A program made the position numbers and the translations under genes. Positions 41,893 through 53,024 of a stretch of 64,000 nucleotides of DNA are shown one piece after another (position 1 is the stretch's first letter; each line of letters starts with the position of its first letter). The notes beneath the pieces are model-generated. The model searched no databases, was not told where the DNA came from, and saw only the letters and a program-made list of their open reading frames with translations. Source of the DNA: Hirsutella rhossiliensis (Eukaryota > Ascomycota > Sordariomycetes > Hypocreales > Ophiocordycipitaceae); assembly GCF_020360975.1 (NCBI RefSeq), contig NW_025408667.1, positions 7,874,001 to 7,938,000 on the forward strand, written 5' to 3'.

Positions 41893-43771
41893 TTACTTAT
41901 CCCGTTTACCGTCCTGGCCTCCCTGTCGTTGCTGGGCCTGCATCGGATTCCACGGGCTGGCTTTGTCACCAAACCCTCGTTGCATGGGTCCAGAGTCGGA
42001 TTGCTCACGCGGGCTTGCAACAGCAGAGCGGACAGGGAGGGAAGCTGGCGATAACGGAGCCTGGTTGCTCCCGCCGCCGCCGCTTTGCGGTTGAACGCGG
42101 TTTATTTCCCGAGGAGCCTGTTGGTTGGTTTGTGGCTCAACGGGCCCCCTGTTCACCACCGCTGGCTTCTTTACCGCGTAGGGGTTTCCGGGCTCCAAGA
42201 ATTGGCAACAACAGGGTGATGGTCTAAGCCGCTCGGCGAATAGCTCGCACCCAAACGCCCGTATCCGTGTCACAGGGTTTTTGACCAGCATATAGCATGT
42301 CAGAAAGTCGACCAGGGGGCAGCTCGTTGCCTCGGCGAGAGCGTTGAGGAACCAAACGATCTTCCAGGCCCAAGCCTCTCCATCGAAATGAGGACCATCG
42401 TCGCACGGGAGGCCATGGGATTGCAGCAGGATAACGACGCCGAGGGACCAGATGTCCACGGATTCGCGGAAGATGTCTTCGGTGAATACTTCTGGGGCAG
42501 TGAAAATGGGGGTGCCGACCTTGGTTGCCAAGAAGTTGCGGCTCGCCTTGGAGAAGCCAAAGTCGCACAGCTTGATGTGAATTCGAGGCGTCCGTGACTG
42601 AATGAGTATGTTTGCCGGCTTGATGTCTCGATGAACAATGGGCTTCTCGCGCTCATGGAGGTGTCTCAGAGCCGACAGGCCCTGCTGAAGGATCGACATG
42701 GTCTCCTCCGCCGAAAAGGGCTTCTTCATGACTTGCTCGTCCATGGACTGCAGTGGGATGCATTCAAGAACAAGCAAGGGGATTGGCCTCTTCCTAAGGA
42801 AAATCAGCCGGACAATGTTTGCCTACAAGTGTCATTGAAACATGTCAGCAAGAGACCGCTTTCCAAGGGCTGCTTGTTCGATGCTAGCTTGAGCTCACAT
42901 GGCTGATCCGCCTCAGGATTTTGGCCTCTGTCCTCAGTCGGTCCAACTGTTCCTTGTTCTTCTTGTCAAGAGGTTCCTTGCAAGCATACACGGTCCCGGT
43001 ACTGACGTCCCAGACTTGCGAGACGACGGCTTGAGATCCTCGGCCGAGCTCCCCGTCTTTGATCAGGATGGAGCTTGGGGTTACAGTCTGCGCCTCGCAC
43101 GCCTGGTACTTGTGGGTGACGTCTAGAAACTTTGATGAATGGACGGTGCTGTCTCGAAATCGAGAAACCTTTTGCTTATAGCGAGGTGAGTGAAAGTCAT
43201 GGGGAGCCACAACAATCTGGAAACTGAGGTTGCTGTGGAAGGAAATGATAATGCTGCTCTGCTTTCTCGTTACGTCGTCGCCGGAGAGAACCCAGGTGAA
43301 GCCACGGCGCCCGTCTCCACCCAAGCCGCTATATGAAACGCTGGTTGCCTCTCTCCCCGGACGAGGATCTCTCAGGTCCCGCAGTATGAGGCGGCCCCTG
43401 ATATCAAACATGATGACGCACTGGCGGTCGCCAATGCCGCGGAGACTATCCGTCCTAGGTAGGACAACGTCGCAGCTGGCGTCTTTCCCAAACACGAAGC
43501 CGATCTGGTTCTTGCGCAACTGGTCGAACCGGAGCTGGATCCCGGGACTGTAGTGATAGTGTGGGGGTTTGTCGGCTTCCGCCCTCTGGCCCCTCGAGCC
43601 ACGATTGTCGCCGCGCAATGACTGGGGCGATTCCGGGCCAAGGGCGCGGTCCTCGAGCAGCGGAGCAAGACGCATCGAGCCAGGCGCTGCACGGATCGTG
43701 TCCAGGCCTCGAAAGGAGCTCAGGAGGGAGCCTGCCGGATACAGGCAGGCGATGAGGTTCTCATCTCGCAT
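41893..43771 (-). CDS. FHA-domain serine/threonine protein kinase
   Basis: Exons 43771-42899 and 42822-41893 give 600 aa. The 76-nt intron runs GTGAGC..TAG with branch CTGAC. Residues about 89-165 form an FHA phosphothreonine-binding domain (FGKDASCDVVL, then a GDRQC turn). The kinase domain starts near 237. The Gly-rich loop is LGRGSQAVV, the VAIK lysine is K265 in YACKEP, HRDIKPAN is at 355-362, DFG at 378-380 and APE at 400-402; all catalytic elements are intact. The C-terminal about 90 residues are Gln/Pro/Ser-rich. Known: FHA kinases such as Rad53/Cds1/Mek1 act in DNA-damage and meiotic signalling. This one has a diverged FHA and a short tail, so it may belong to a fungal expansion. TATATAAA lies about 100 bp upstream. 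Confidence 0.9.
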
Positions 43772-43866
43772 CGTGACTGGAGCGTTCAAACGCAGAACAG
43801 AGCGGAGAGGAGGGTGCAAATCGCTGATGTGTTCACAAAGCGTGAGAAGCGTGTCCTTGCCGAGTC

Positions 43867-43874
43867 TTTATATA
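43867..43874 (-). promoter_or_regulatory. TATA box of the FHA-kinase gene
   Basis: TATATAAA on the minus strand about 96-103 bp before the ATG at 43771. The 834 bp from 43772 to 44605 form a shared divergent promoter with the next gene. Confidence 0.55.
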
Positions 43875-44605
43875 GTCAAGCTTGTCCAGCGTTGGGCTCC
43901 GCGAGAACCTCATCTTGCCCGAGTTAGGCTCACGGCCGTCTCGCCGTGCTACCCAAAGCCACGAAGCCCTCGCACCCGATCCAATCGCTGCATCTCTCAG
44001 CTCGAACAAACAAACATTATTTGTCACCCTCCGATTGGGTTGACCTTGGGAGATGGTGACAACGACACAGCACAGCACCCGCACTCTGTGCGAAGACCCT
44101 ACGGCGGACAAGCAGACATTGGTCGCACAGTATGCATTAGTGAGTCAGGAAAAAGAAGTGGATGCCCAGGACCATTATTGTATCACAAGATAGCAATCAT
44201 GGACATTGAATCAAACGACAAAGAACATGCTCGCCACTGCCGCCGCCACCGGGCCTGTTCAGACCCTCCTCTCTTCTTTGAGTGAACAAGCTTATCCAGG
44301 CCCAGGGTCAAAGTTAAAAGAACATCATCGACTCGCTCTGCCTCTTCTTGTTTCCTTGCCCTTTCCCACCACCTCGAAAGTTGCCTGTCCCGTGAGCGAC
44401 CCTAAAGCGCAATGGATGCCACAAATGTATATGCGAGAGTCCTGGTCAAGTATAGCGATGACCAGCTTGTCAGCTTTTCCCTAGACAGTGGAAGGTTGGG
44501 CTCTCATCAGCCTGCTTCAATCCATGGCTGACCATGTCGGATGCAGAACTGTCTGCGATCCACGGGAGATGAGCCCGTCATTCAATCGGAGCCCGATGTC
44601 TGTCC

Positions 44606-46066
44606 ATGTCCTCTGAGATCCCCTTCATCACTCGCAATCTAACAGCCTGCTTCATCAGATCTCGAGTCCGTCCCCAAAGCGACACCACTCCGTCCAAGCG
44701 AGCTGCACGGGTCAAGGCCACTGCCGGGCTGTCCCAGATTTCGCTCAGGGGTGGGAAAGCAGACGCGAGTGGTCCACGCCCCGACGCAACCCCCGTGGGT
44801 AGCGTCCCGCCCTTGTCCCCCGAATCCCAGCGTCTCCAAGATGTGCAACACGAAAAGATGTTCTACAACAAGCTTGTAGACCACGGAATACCGCCTTGGT
44901 ACCCCGTCGATTGGATCGACGACGTGTCCAGCAATCCTAGGCGGCATCGTGAACTCCTGCGCTACTGGCAAGAAGGCGTCTCCGACACCACAGAGGTTAT
45001 CTGGCAGGTGTACGAATGCCAGTGGGTGAGGTGGAAAGAGTTCGTCGTGTTCCAGACCGAAAAGAGGAGGGAGTTTCCATTCAGGATCTCCGATTATACC
45101 TTGTGGGCCAAAGAAATCCTGGCAAACCGAAAATTCGAGCTGTCGTTTGCATTCGACAGGGTTCCGAAGCGACAAGACAGGCTGACCACATGGACTGAAT
45201 ACCTGGTCTTCGAATATTGGTGTTGCCGCGAATGGTTATGGTATCAGGACCACGACCGCCAGAAGCAGTTTGAAAAGGCCTGGCACCGTCTGGAGTGCTC
45301 CAAAGTGCTGGGACCTGATGAGTTTGTCGACCTCATATCGAGTAAAGCTTACGGGCAGCAACTCGGAGCTGAAATCAAACAGGGCCGGGAGGCCGAAGAA
45401 TCAGCCAGATCGGCCGCTTCGTTTGCAGAGGAAGCCGTCTCTGATTCATCACGAACTGCATGCTCTGCTTGTGGACACCGAAAGGCGTGCCGAGCCTCCT
45501 TATTAAACGTGGCGGAGCAGGCTTACAAGGCGACATGGACCAGGAATTATATCATTCGAATTGTCCGACACGACACACGCTATTATTGGCAGGCCAAGCG
45601 TGGTGCAGAACGTCATTCCTTTCTGCTGAAATGGATCCGAGGTCAATTCCCCCTCATTCAGCAAGAGATGAAGCAATCCCGGGCAGCCACGGGCAGCCTT
45701 GGCGTCGGAGACGAGGCAAATCCCACTCCCACGAGTCACGGCAGCGCCACTAACGCCAGCGAAGCGGCCTCAAAGCGCCCCCGTGACGAGAAGACACCAG
45801 AGGAGAGACGATCTTCAAAGCGCCAAAGGCGAGACTCGCATAGCGCCAAGGCCAAGGTCGAGGCGGTCCTCGGTGACTACGCCACGGCTGCGGCACAAGA
45901 CGCCGGTACTGCCGCCGAGATTAGCAAGGATGGCGACAGAGACCAGACTCGTATCGAGAAGCTCGATAAGCGGGGACAAAGAGACAAGGCGAATCGAGGC
46001 AGTGCTATAAACACAAGCATTACACGTATTGTCGCGCGCTTGGCCGCTATCAACATCACCGACTAG
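44606..46066 (+). CDS. Hypothetical Trp/Tyr-rich fungal protein
   Basis: Single exon, 486 aa. The middle (about 80-235) is unusually rich in Trp and Tyr and looks helical, with patterns such as YECQWVRWKEF and FEYWCCREWLWYQDHD repeating at roughly 60-residue spacing. A CSACGHRKAC cysteine cluster lies near 287-296. The C-terminus is Lys/Arg/Ser-rich with KRQRRD as a nuclear-localisation-like patch, then a short helix-forming end. I do not recognise a named domain; proteins of this style occur as unnamed families in Sordariomycetes. Nuclear location is inferred from the basic patch only. Confidence 0.75.
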   Translation: MSSEIPFITRNLTACFIRSRVRPQSDTTPSKRAARVKATAGLSQISLRGGKADASGPRPDATPVGSVPPLSPESQRLQDVQHEKMFYNKLVDHGIPPWYPVDWIDDVSSNPRRHRELLRYWQEGVSDTTEVIWQVYECQWVRWKEFVVFQTEKRREFPFRISDYTLWAKEILANRKFELSFAFDRVPKRQDRLTTWTEYLVFEYWCCREWLWYQDHDRQKQFEKAWHRLECSKVLGPDEFVDLISSKAYGQQLGAEIKQGREAEESARSAASFAEEAVSDSSRTACSACGHRKACRASLLNVAEQAYKATWTRNYIIRIVRHDTRYYWQAKRGAERHSFLLKWIRGQFPLIQQEMKQSRAATGSLGVGDEANPTPTSHGSATNASEAASKRPRDEKTPEERRSSKRQRRDSHSAKAKVEAVLGDYATAAAQDAGTAAEISKDGDRDQTRIEKLDKRGQRDKANRGSAINTSITRIVARLAAINITD

Positions 46067-46345
46067 TAACCTCTAGCAGTCGATGCAGAACCGAGTCCAC
46101 GCTCGAGGGTTCATGTTGCACCAAACCGTAAGCATGGCACAGTGTAGGGTCTGATCAGTGGATAGAGTGGGAGGAGTAGAGGTCAGGATCACCAACCCGG
46201 GCCTATGGTCTGATGGAAGGGGTTGATTTCGAGACATCGTGGCCAGAGCACAGCTCTTACAAAAACCTTGGCTCATTGATGGCTTCAAGCCATTTCTGTG
46301 TTACTTAGTCTGTGTTACATCTATCAACTGAAATTATGTGAAAGA

Positions 46346-48079
46346 CTAAACGGTGTGCCACTCGTGCCGAGCTATAGGCTTCGTTTCGACCAGCTCGATC
46401 TCTGTCACTGCCCTTATTCTGTTTTCCACCGGACGCAACTCGCGCGAGCTCTCTTGGCGCTCCATCTCTTGCGCCTCGAGATGATGGTCACCATGGGCTC
46501 CGTAGGATGCTGCTGTGTTCGTCTTGCAAAGTCCTGAGGGACATGAATCGTCGCTGGTGCCTGATTCTAGGTGACCCTGACTGCTATAAGGCTCGCCCAC
46601 CCGTCTCAAGTTGAGATTTGATCGCTGGTGAGAGCCGACGCCGAATATGCGCGGCCACATGCGCACGAGGATGAGGCGGAGCGCGGGCAGACAGGTGCAC
46701 ATCATTCCGACGAGGACCTCGATCGAGGACCACCACACGATGCCGAACTGATCCCGGGTCGGGTTGGTCGACTTTGCAAAGTGAATGATGGAGCGGAGGC
46801 GCAGGACAGAGATGATGGTGCCGCTTGGGACGAGACGAGTTAGTTTCGACGAAGACGACTGTTTCGCTGTGTAGTAAGGGGAGAACAGGGGAGATGGACT
46901 AGAAACACTAATGGTGTGTGAAAGCAGTTGAGCCAGACAGTTGGGACAGAGGCCGATGAAATCAACATTGAAGCGAATGGGACGTTAGCTGTTGCAACTC
47001 ACATTGCGCCCGCCAGAAACATCAAGGTGGCGGCGACCTTCTTCTTCCAATGGAGGTTCAGCCTCTTCAGCTGGGTCAGCGGAATGGCCAGAAGCCAGAG
47101 ATCAGCGGCAACGCTCAGCGCTGCGTTCGCCCAGCTCGACGCGTAGACCTGGAGGCAACGGCCGTGTTGTTGATGGTTCACGCGGTCATCAAAGCGTGTC
47201 CAGCTGTAACTGACGGGAAAGCACTGGAAGATGGCCTTTGCCACAAAAGTGAGGCCGGAGGCCACATGGAAGGCGACGGTGGCCCAGAGAAGAATGCGGA
47301 CGCCCCTGCTGGAGAAGATTTCGAGGTAGAAGAAGGTAAACGTCAGGCGGACGAGGGTAATGAGGGTGAGGTAGAGAATCTCGACGACGTAAAAGTAGAG
47401 GGCAAAGATGGCCACTTCGCCGGGCGGCAGGGCCCAGGAATCGCGGCCGAGGCCGTGGACGTTGAGGCCGGCGAGCAAGACGCTGAAGCAAGAGATGCCC
47501 ACGAGCGACGCGAGCACGATGAAACAGTCGTCGATGCTGAGGCGGCGCTGGGCGCTGAAGAACAGCTTAAAGGTGAGGCGCAGGGCGACGAAGACGGCCG
47601 TGAGGGAGAAGACGGAGGCCACCATGACGGTGAGGCGGGCCGATTCGTCTCGGACGGGGGCGCCGCATGCCGTCGCCGTGCGGTTCCGGGCAGCTGGGGC
47701 CGGGATTCCGAGTCAGTTCTTGGTCACGGGCCTTTTCAACATGTCGAGGGCACGGCGTTGTGTTGATGTAAGCGTACATAGTGATTCCGCGAAGCCGCAC
47801 GCGGCGATAACGCATCTGCTCCTCGCCTCGTCGACGCCGTAGTAGCCGGCGCGGCAGATGCAGGCGAGGTCGGCAATGGAGCACGTCGGCGTCACGCAAT
47901 CGACCTGTTTTACCAACCAACGTGGTTTGAAACTGTCTCAGCGGCGAACCGGGGACACTGGACAGACGGCTCGAAGAGGAGGCACTCACGGCGCAAGGGG
48001 GCAGCAGGGTGGCCAGTACAAAGTCGGCAGCGGCGGATGATGGCCTTGGCGCGTCTCGCTGGCCGAGCCACACTGGCAT
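46346..48079 (-). CDS. CFEM-containing Pth11-like integral membrane receptor
   Basis: Exons 48079-47990, 47904-47778, 47693-47003 and 46823-46346 give 461 aa. Introns are 85, 84 and 179 nt, with the last two showing CTGAC and CTAAC branch sites. Exons 1-2 encode a CFEM cysteine pattern: LLPPCA|VDCV, PTCSIADLACIC, RCVIAAC. Exon 3 begins with CGAPVRDES and then gives most of seven hydrophobic segments of the fungal rhodopsin-like domain (RRLSIDDCFIV, YFYVVEILYL, FPVSYSWTRFDD). Exon 4 adds IISVLRL and STNPTRDQF, then a hydrophilic tail. Known: Pth11-type receptors sense surfaces and host cues. The first exon lacks an obvious signal peptide, so a missing upstream exon or a wrong start is possible. 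Confidence 0.88.
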
Positions 48080-49205
48080 TATGGCGGCGGGTTCGGATCG
48101 TGGAGAGAGGTCGAGCCGTGTCTGGCCTCAGCCTGAAGCATCAACTCGAGAGCGGTAGAGAAGGCGACATGAACCCGATGTCAGCCTGGTTGCTCAAGTG
48201 ACGAAGACGAGAGTGGGAGCAGGTGGAGGTGGCGGGAAGAGAAGGAATAGAAACCCTGCCCATTGATACTGTATCCGGAGATGAGATGTTAATTATCTCG
48301 TCTGTTATACGGACTACGAGTTTTCGGTACAAGCCGTCCACTAGCAACACATCTGTTGGTCCGCCTCTTACGCACACGAACCACACACACACATGTCCGG
48401 CATCACGCTATTGTCGAGTGGAGAAGCCTCCAGAGCCCAGACCTTGGGTGCGTGTACGCGGGGAGCCCGCCAGGCCGGTGCAGTGACTCTCTCTGCATCT
48501 CCGAGTCCTTGAACCTTGGCGCCTGGGCTCGAGGAGCGGGCGGGCCAACCGAAGCTTGAAGCCATGCACATCCACTGTCAATCCGGGCCCGTTGGAGCAA
48601 CGGGAGGCGAGCCGGAACCATGTTTCAGCAGAAGTCCGGCGGCCCGGGTGACGACCGGCATACGCTGGGGGGGGGGGCGTTTTGGCTTGCAGATCACATG
48701 TATACCATCCGCACTCGACATCATGCACGCAATAAGCACCAGCCAACTACAAGTCAGAATCGAGACGCATCCAGCCGTCGTAGGCAGTCTTGCATCAGCT
48801 GTGCAGACCCACAATGCAGCACAAGCCTTTGCCAGGTCCTGCCCAAACGACATGTGAACTTGCTTGCTTCTTTGAGCGCTTCTTTCTTGTTCCTGCAGTT
48901 CCATCTGCATAAGGAAACTTGGAGGTCTAGATGCACTAGAATATCGAGAGGGAGGACACTTGCTTGTTTCTGAACTCGACGGGGCCTGTTGTTGCGTCGT
49001 CCAACTCGATGAGGAGCTGTCGGCATCATGTCCATTTTTGCGTTCACTGGTGCGGATCTATTTGCGCAGAAGAAGTTCTTGCGATATCTCCGAGACACTT
49101 GGTCCAAAGCCGGGTGGCCATCAATTCCATTCTACCAATTTTGCTTGCCTGTTGGGTTGTATTCCTTGCATCTGCAGGCGACTAGGCCCTGGGCCAAAGG
49201 TTTCT
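48080..49205. other. 1.1 kb intergenic region
   Basis: Short overlapping frames on both strands. A minus-strand frame near 48740-48900 has one hydrophobic stretch but no start context or splice support; not called. Confidence 0.4.
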
Positions 49206-50658
49206 TTACAGGGCGATGATGATGGAACCGTCTTTGCGTTGATATTTCTCCATGCTATACCTCTTTGTTGTCAAAGCCCACTTGTTCAATCCTGTCACAA
49301 CTGTGCGGCAGACATCGATGTAAGTTTCAACCTCTGCTTCTAATCTTGCGACGCTCGCTAGCTCAGCAAGTTCTTCAGCTGCTTTGCCGAACGCGATGCT
49401 CGAGTTATGCATAATATTCACGAGAACCCCCATAGTTTCATTTAGGTCGTCGGTGACTCTAGCGTTAAATAGAACTGGGATCATGTTCAATACCGAACCA
49501 GACGCCTAAGTATAATAATTAGCATAATTGTGTGCAATAGGCCAAATGCCAATCCCTTATCGGCCTTACCAGCTCCTTCTTAAATGAGTAAATATCGTTG
49601 ACTCTAAAGGAAGTGTCAATTGCATATTCCATGTCTATATGTCGATTGGACCTACAGCATGCAGAGGATGGTCGTTTCCCTCCAGAGGGATTTCATAGAG
49701 TTAGACTCCATAATCGACTCAGGGAGCCTCACCCCTGCTATGTAGCTGCATCTATAAGCTATGCACAGGCAACAAACGTTTGACCGGTGCAGACTCACTC
49801 AAAAAGGGCAAGAGCAGGGTAGATCCCAGACGTTACTAGGCGCATGTCGAAATACTGCTCCGGCGTTGGAACCTGTTGAGATTGCCGGTTTGACTGCTCA
49901 ATCATGGTGGAGGCCATGTAAGACTCGGTTTCCTGAAACATCCGCTGTCGTTGAACTGAGGATTTAACCAACCATGAGTTAGGGCCGATGCCAACCAATA
50001 GACCTAGGTACTTACCTTTATCTATCTTCAGATATAATCCGGAACACATTCGGTGGAAGAGAGACATAGTCGGGACGGAGCACTGTGGCTCTTCGCTCTG
50101 GCATAAAATGCCGTGCTGCTTGTTGGTGTTTCTAGCAAGCCCCAATGCCCAGCGAGCATAAGCGGTAGATTGATTGCAGTATATGCGGGCACATTGCTCA
50201 TGCGTCGCCACTTCAGAGTCACCCTCATCAATTCCATCATCCCAAACAAAGATCCAGACCATAAAAGCGGCGGCTACTTCGAGCTCAGTCCAAGCGGCTC
50301 TAGGGTATAAGCTAGCGCATACCAATCAGCGGTTGAGAAGGGAAATAAGACAGGGAATTGACATTAGTCTTACTTACAGTGAGGTAAGCAGGGCAAAGTC
50401 GCATCTCTTAAGGCCAGGTAGGATCTTTTTATTAGCGATAATACTAAGTCCGGGTTAGAATGTTGATCCTATTCACGGCTATGAAGATCACCTCTCGAGC
50501 ATCTGGTCAACAACGGGACGGAGTCTCTCCAAATGCTCATTTATCCCGGCTGGCCATCCACCGAGAAGCGCGTTCAGGTCCGGGATGCTATAATTTTTTC
50601 CAACCAGGCTCCGGGCAAGAGCTGCCGCAAGGTCGGGTGCTTGGTGGTTCCGTGGCAT
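49206..50658 (-). CDS. Class I terpene synthase (sesquiterpene-cyclase type), seven exons
   Basis: Exons: 50658-50492, 50443-50378, 50311-50016, 49955-49799, 49751-49656, 49603-49570 and 49505-49206. They sum to 1116 nt, 371 aa, in one frame. The six introns are 48, 66, 60, 47, 52 and 64 nt, nearly all with GTRAGN/GTGANN donors and TAG or CAG acceptors. Motifs: aspartate-rich WDDGIDE at 101-107, the MRLVTSG arginine sensor region in exon 4, the NSE triad NDIYSFKKE at 263-271 split from its preceding helix by intron 5, and the C-terminal KRY pair near 353-355. All metal- and diphosphate-binding residues are present, so cyclisation of a prenyl diphosphate (probably FPP) is expected; the product is unknown. 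No P450 or other tailoring gene is adjacent. GC is lower than in neighbouring genes. Confidence 0.9.
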
Positions 50659-50862
50659 CTTGTAAATGTGTTTGAGAGACGGACAGGAGCTACACTCTCG
50701 GCAAAATATGGCCAAAATGTAGAAGGTGAATTCGAATAAGGTGATAAGTAAAGAGATCACAGAGTAGAGTCTGGACTGTGATGCTATGAAGTCGACCGAA
50801 GCAGATATCCAGTTGGTCTTATAGTTAGAGGGTCCCTAAATGTCACGCCCCTAAGGACCTAG

Positions 50863-51246
50863 ATCGCGATCATTCAGACCATAGTCAGAGACAAAAAACG
50901 AATCATGCCGATAGGTATCCTCCGGTAAGCGCCCCTGATTCGAATGTGGGAAACTCTGATTGGAATTACGGTGTCAGGTCCAAGGAGAGATCGCGATCCC
51001 TTAGCCGGAGCTATCTCAGCTCGGCGGCAATCCCCGGATAGCAATATACTGCCCCTATCCCAAGTTTTAGTCCGGCCAGTGCTATATACGGCTTCTATAT
51101 CGCGATCATCCAGACCACAGTCGCAATATTCAGGGACAAAAATTGAACCATGCCGATGGCCGTCGGTAAGCGCCCTTGTTTCGGTTGTGGGAGTTAGCTG
51201 CCCCTATTCCGTGTTTTTACTCCGGCCAGTACTATCTACTGCTTCA
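50863..51246 (+). repeat. Degenerate A-B repeat array
   Basis: Unit A (TCGCGATCAT..CAGACCA.AGTC..GACAAAAA..GAA.CATGCCGAT..GGTAAGCGCCC) occurs at 50863-50951 and again at 51100-51192. Unit B (CTGCCCCTAT..TCCGGCCAGTRCTAT) occurs at 51048-51098 and 51197-51246. Identity by eye is about 75-80 percent. Probably the remains of a mobile or satellite-like element. Confidence 0.65.
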
Positions 51247-51839
51247 TTCTCTTCCCCCTCTCCCCCCCCGGAGCCCGCTGGGCGGGGTAAACAAACGAAT
51301 ACCGGTCCATGTAACTGCGGGCGAATACTAGGAGAGCGGCGGTAATTTTTTACATAGGCATACACGCCTTGCACACCTGACCACTTAAACCACCTTTATA
51401 GGGTTTCACAAGTAACCATCGCTAAGTTAGTCCCGAGAATCCGGGTTTTGCTCGCCGCGAGCCTCAATGCCTTAGCTAGTCAGAAAGCGTTCCGTCGCTC
51501 TTTCGGCCAACCCTCTCTCCATATACTAAAGCAAGCATCACAAGGTCAACACCGCCCTAAAAGTTTTTAGCGATTAATCTAGAGGGGTTTACCATTGATT
51601 TAAGACAAGCTTTAGGGATAACATTATGCTAGTGCTGTAGTTCCGACGCGCGTGCTCGACTTGTGCATGCTAGGCCGATATAACTGTCGACGCCAGCCGA
51701 AGCAGTTAAGATAAGGACCGGAAGAAGTCTTAGAGAGTTAGCTGTATGCTGCATATGCTTTAGGTGTATGCTCTTGTCCCTGTCAAAATAGGATGTCTTG
51801 TCAGCTGCATGCCTAAGGGTAAGTAAACCACCTGCAGTT

Positions 51840-52290
51840 TATACCCTTTAATATGTATTTCCTGTTGATACTATTATTACTACTACTACTAGCAGTAATA
51901 ATAATAATTATAAGCTTTCTGCCTTTTATTATATATTACTGCTTGTTTGCAGGTAAACTTTTATGCCCAACAGCTTAAATATAATACTATATAGCCTTTC
52001 TGGCCTCTTTAACTTCTCTTCTACTACTGGTAAGTTTATTAATAATATGCTTACTGCCTCCCTTACTACTACTGCTAACTATTCTACTACAGCTGCTGCC
52101 TCCCCTTCTATGCTGCCTGTATCTACCACCTCCTCGTCCCCCATTATAGTAGAGGGACTCTATGCTGCTGCTATCTATTACACTACTAGGGCTGCTGCTG
52201 CTGCACACTGTTGGCTTCTGCGGCAGGAGGGGTCCAGTAACGCTGTTTTTGCCCATTTGGGCCAAGACCCTTATAATTAAATAGGATCAG
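51840..52290. other. AT-rich island
   Basis: Long TAATAATAAT and CTACTACTACT runs in clear contrast to the GC-rich surroundings. CTACTACTAG next to CAGTAATAAT can fold on itself. It resembles RIP-mutated or long-decayed transposon DNA. A 105-codon frame at 51963-52280 is low-complexity and not called. Confidence 0.5.
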
Positions 52291-53024
52291 CAGACGCCCT
52301 AGGTAGAAAAAGGTCTTGAATCTTAATTTGAGTTGCATAGCGCGATGTGATGCTAATTCTAGTAGTAATACCTCGTGTATGTATGAGGCGAATGCTAGGA
52401 TCGTGGAGCTTCTAGAGGCATAATTACAAATGGTCTAGTTGTTTCAAGCTGAAACGCATATTACGCGATGTAGTTGTTGGTGTCTAAGACCTTGAATCCG
52501 TCGTTTTTACTGTAGACCTACTACCATACATGTTGTAGATTTCGTACGGCTGGCCAGACTAGAGTCCCGGGGGCCAGTTCGTTTCGATATGCCGATCCGC
52601 TTGAACACCCAGCAGCCAGGCGAGAGCGAACGACGTATCTACCGATGCATAGGACGGACGAACAATGCCGGACTCGAAAGAGTCACAGGTCAGAGACGAA
52701 ATAACACACCCTGGGTGCCTACTTCAATCTCGACGGGCGGAGATGCAAGTGGGAAAACTTGGAGGTACCTGTATTCTTACCTTTGAGCGGAGCATCAAAT
52801 GCACTTCACCTTTTCAAGCAGAAAGACAGACATATCCCCGCGGCAACGCAGCAAGTCGAGAGATAGCCCTACCTACCCTAGACCCTAGTAGTCCTGCTTA
52901 TGAAAGCACACGTGCGGATCGGTCACGTGCTGTTACCGGGGCGACGCGTTAAACGTAAAGGCTCAAGACACGTCACCTCTTACGCAGACACAGCAGTCCG
53001 ACCTCCTTTCCGAGAGGAGCAGAC

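Larger units (their letters stand above)
50659..53024. other. Repeat- and AT-rich intergenic region
   Basis: No supported gene. It includes a pair of degenerate repeats (50863-51246) and a strongly AT-rich island (about 51840-52290), described separately. Confidence 0.5.

Noticed and set aside
51963..52280. A 105-codon frame in the AT-rich island
   Set aside because: Low-complexity Thr/Ser/Ala translation of CTACTA runs; no homology expected.
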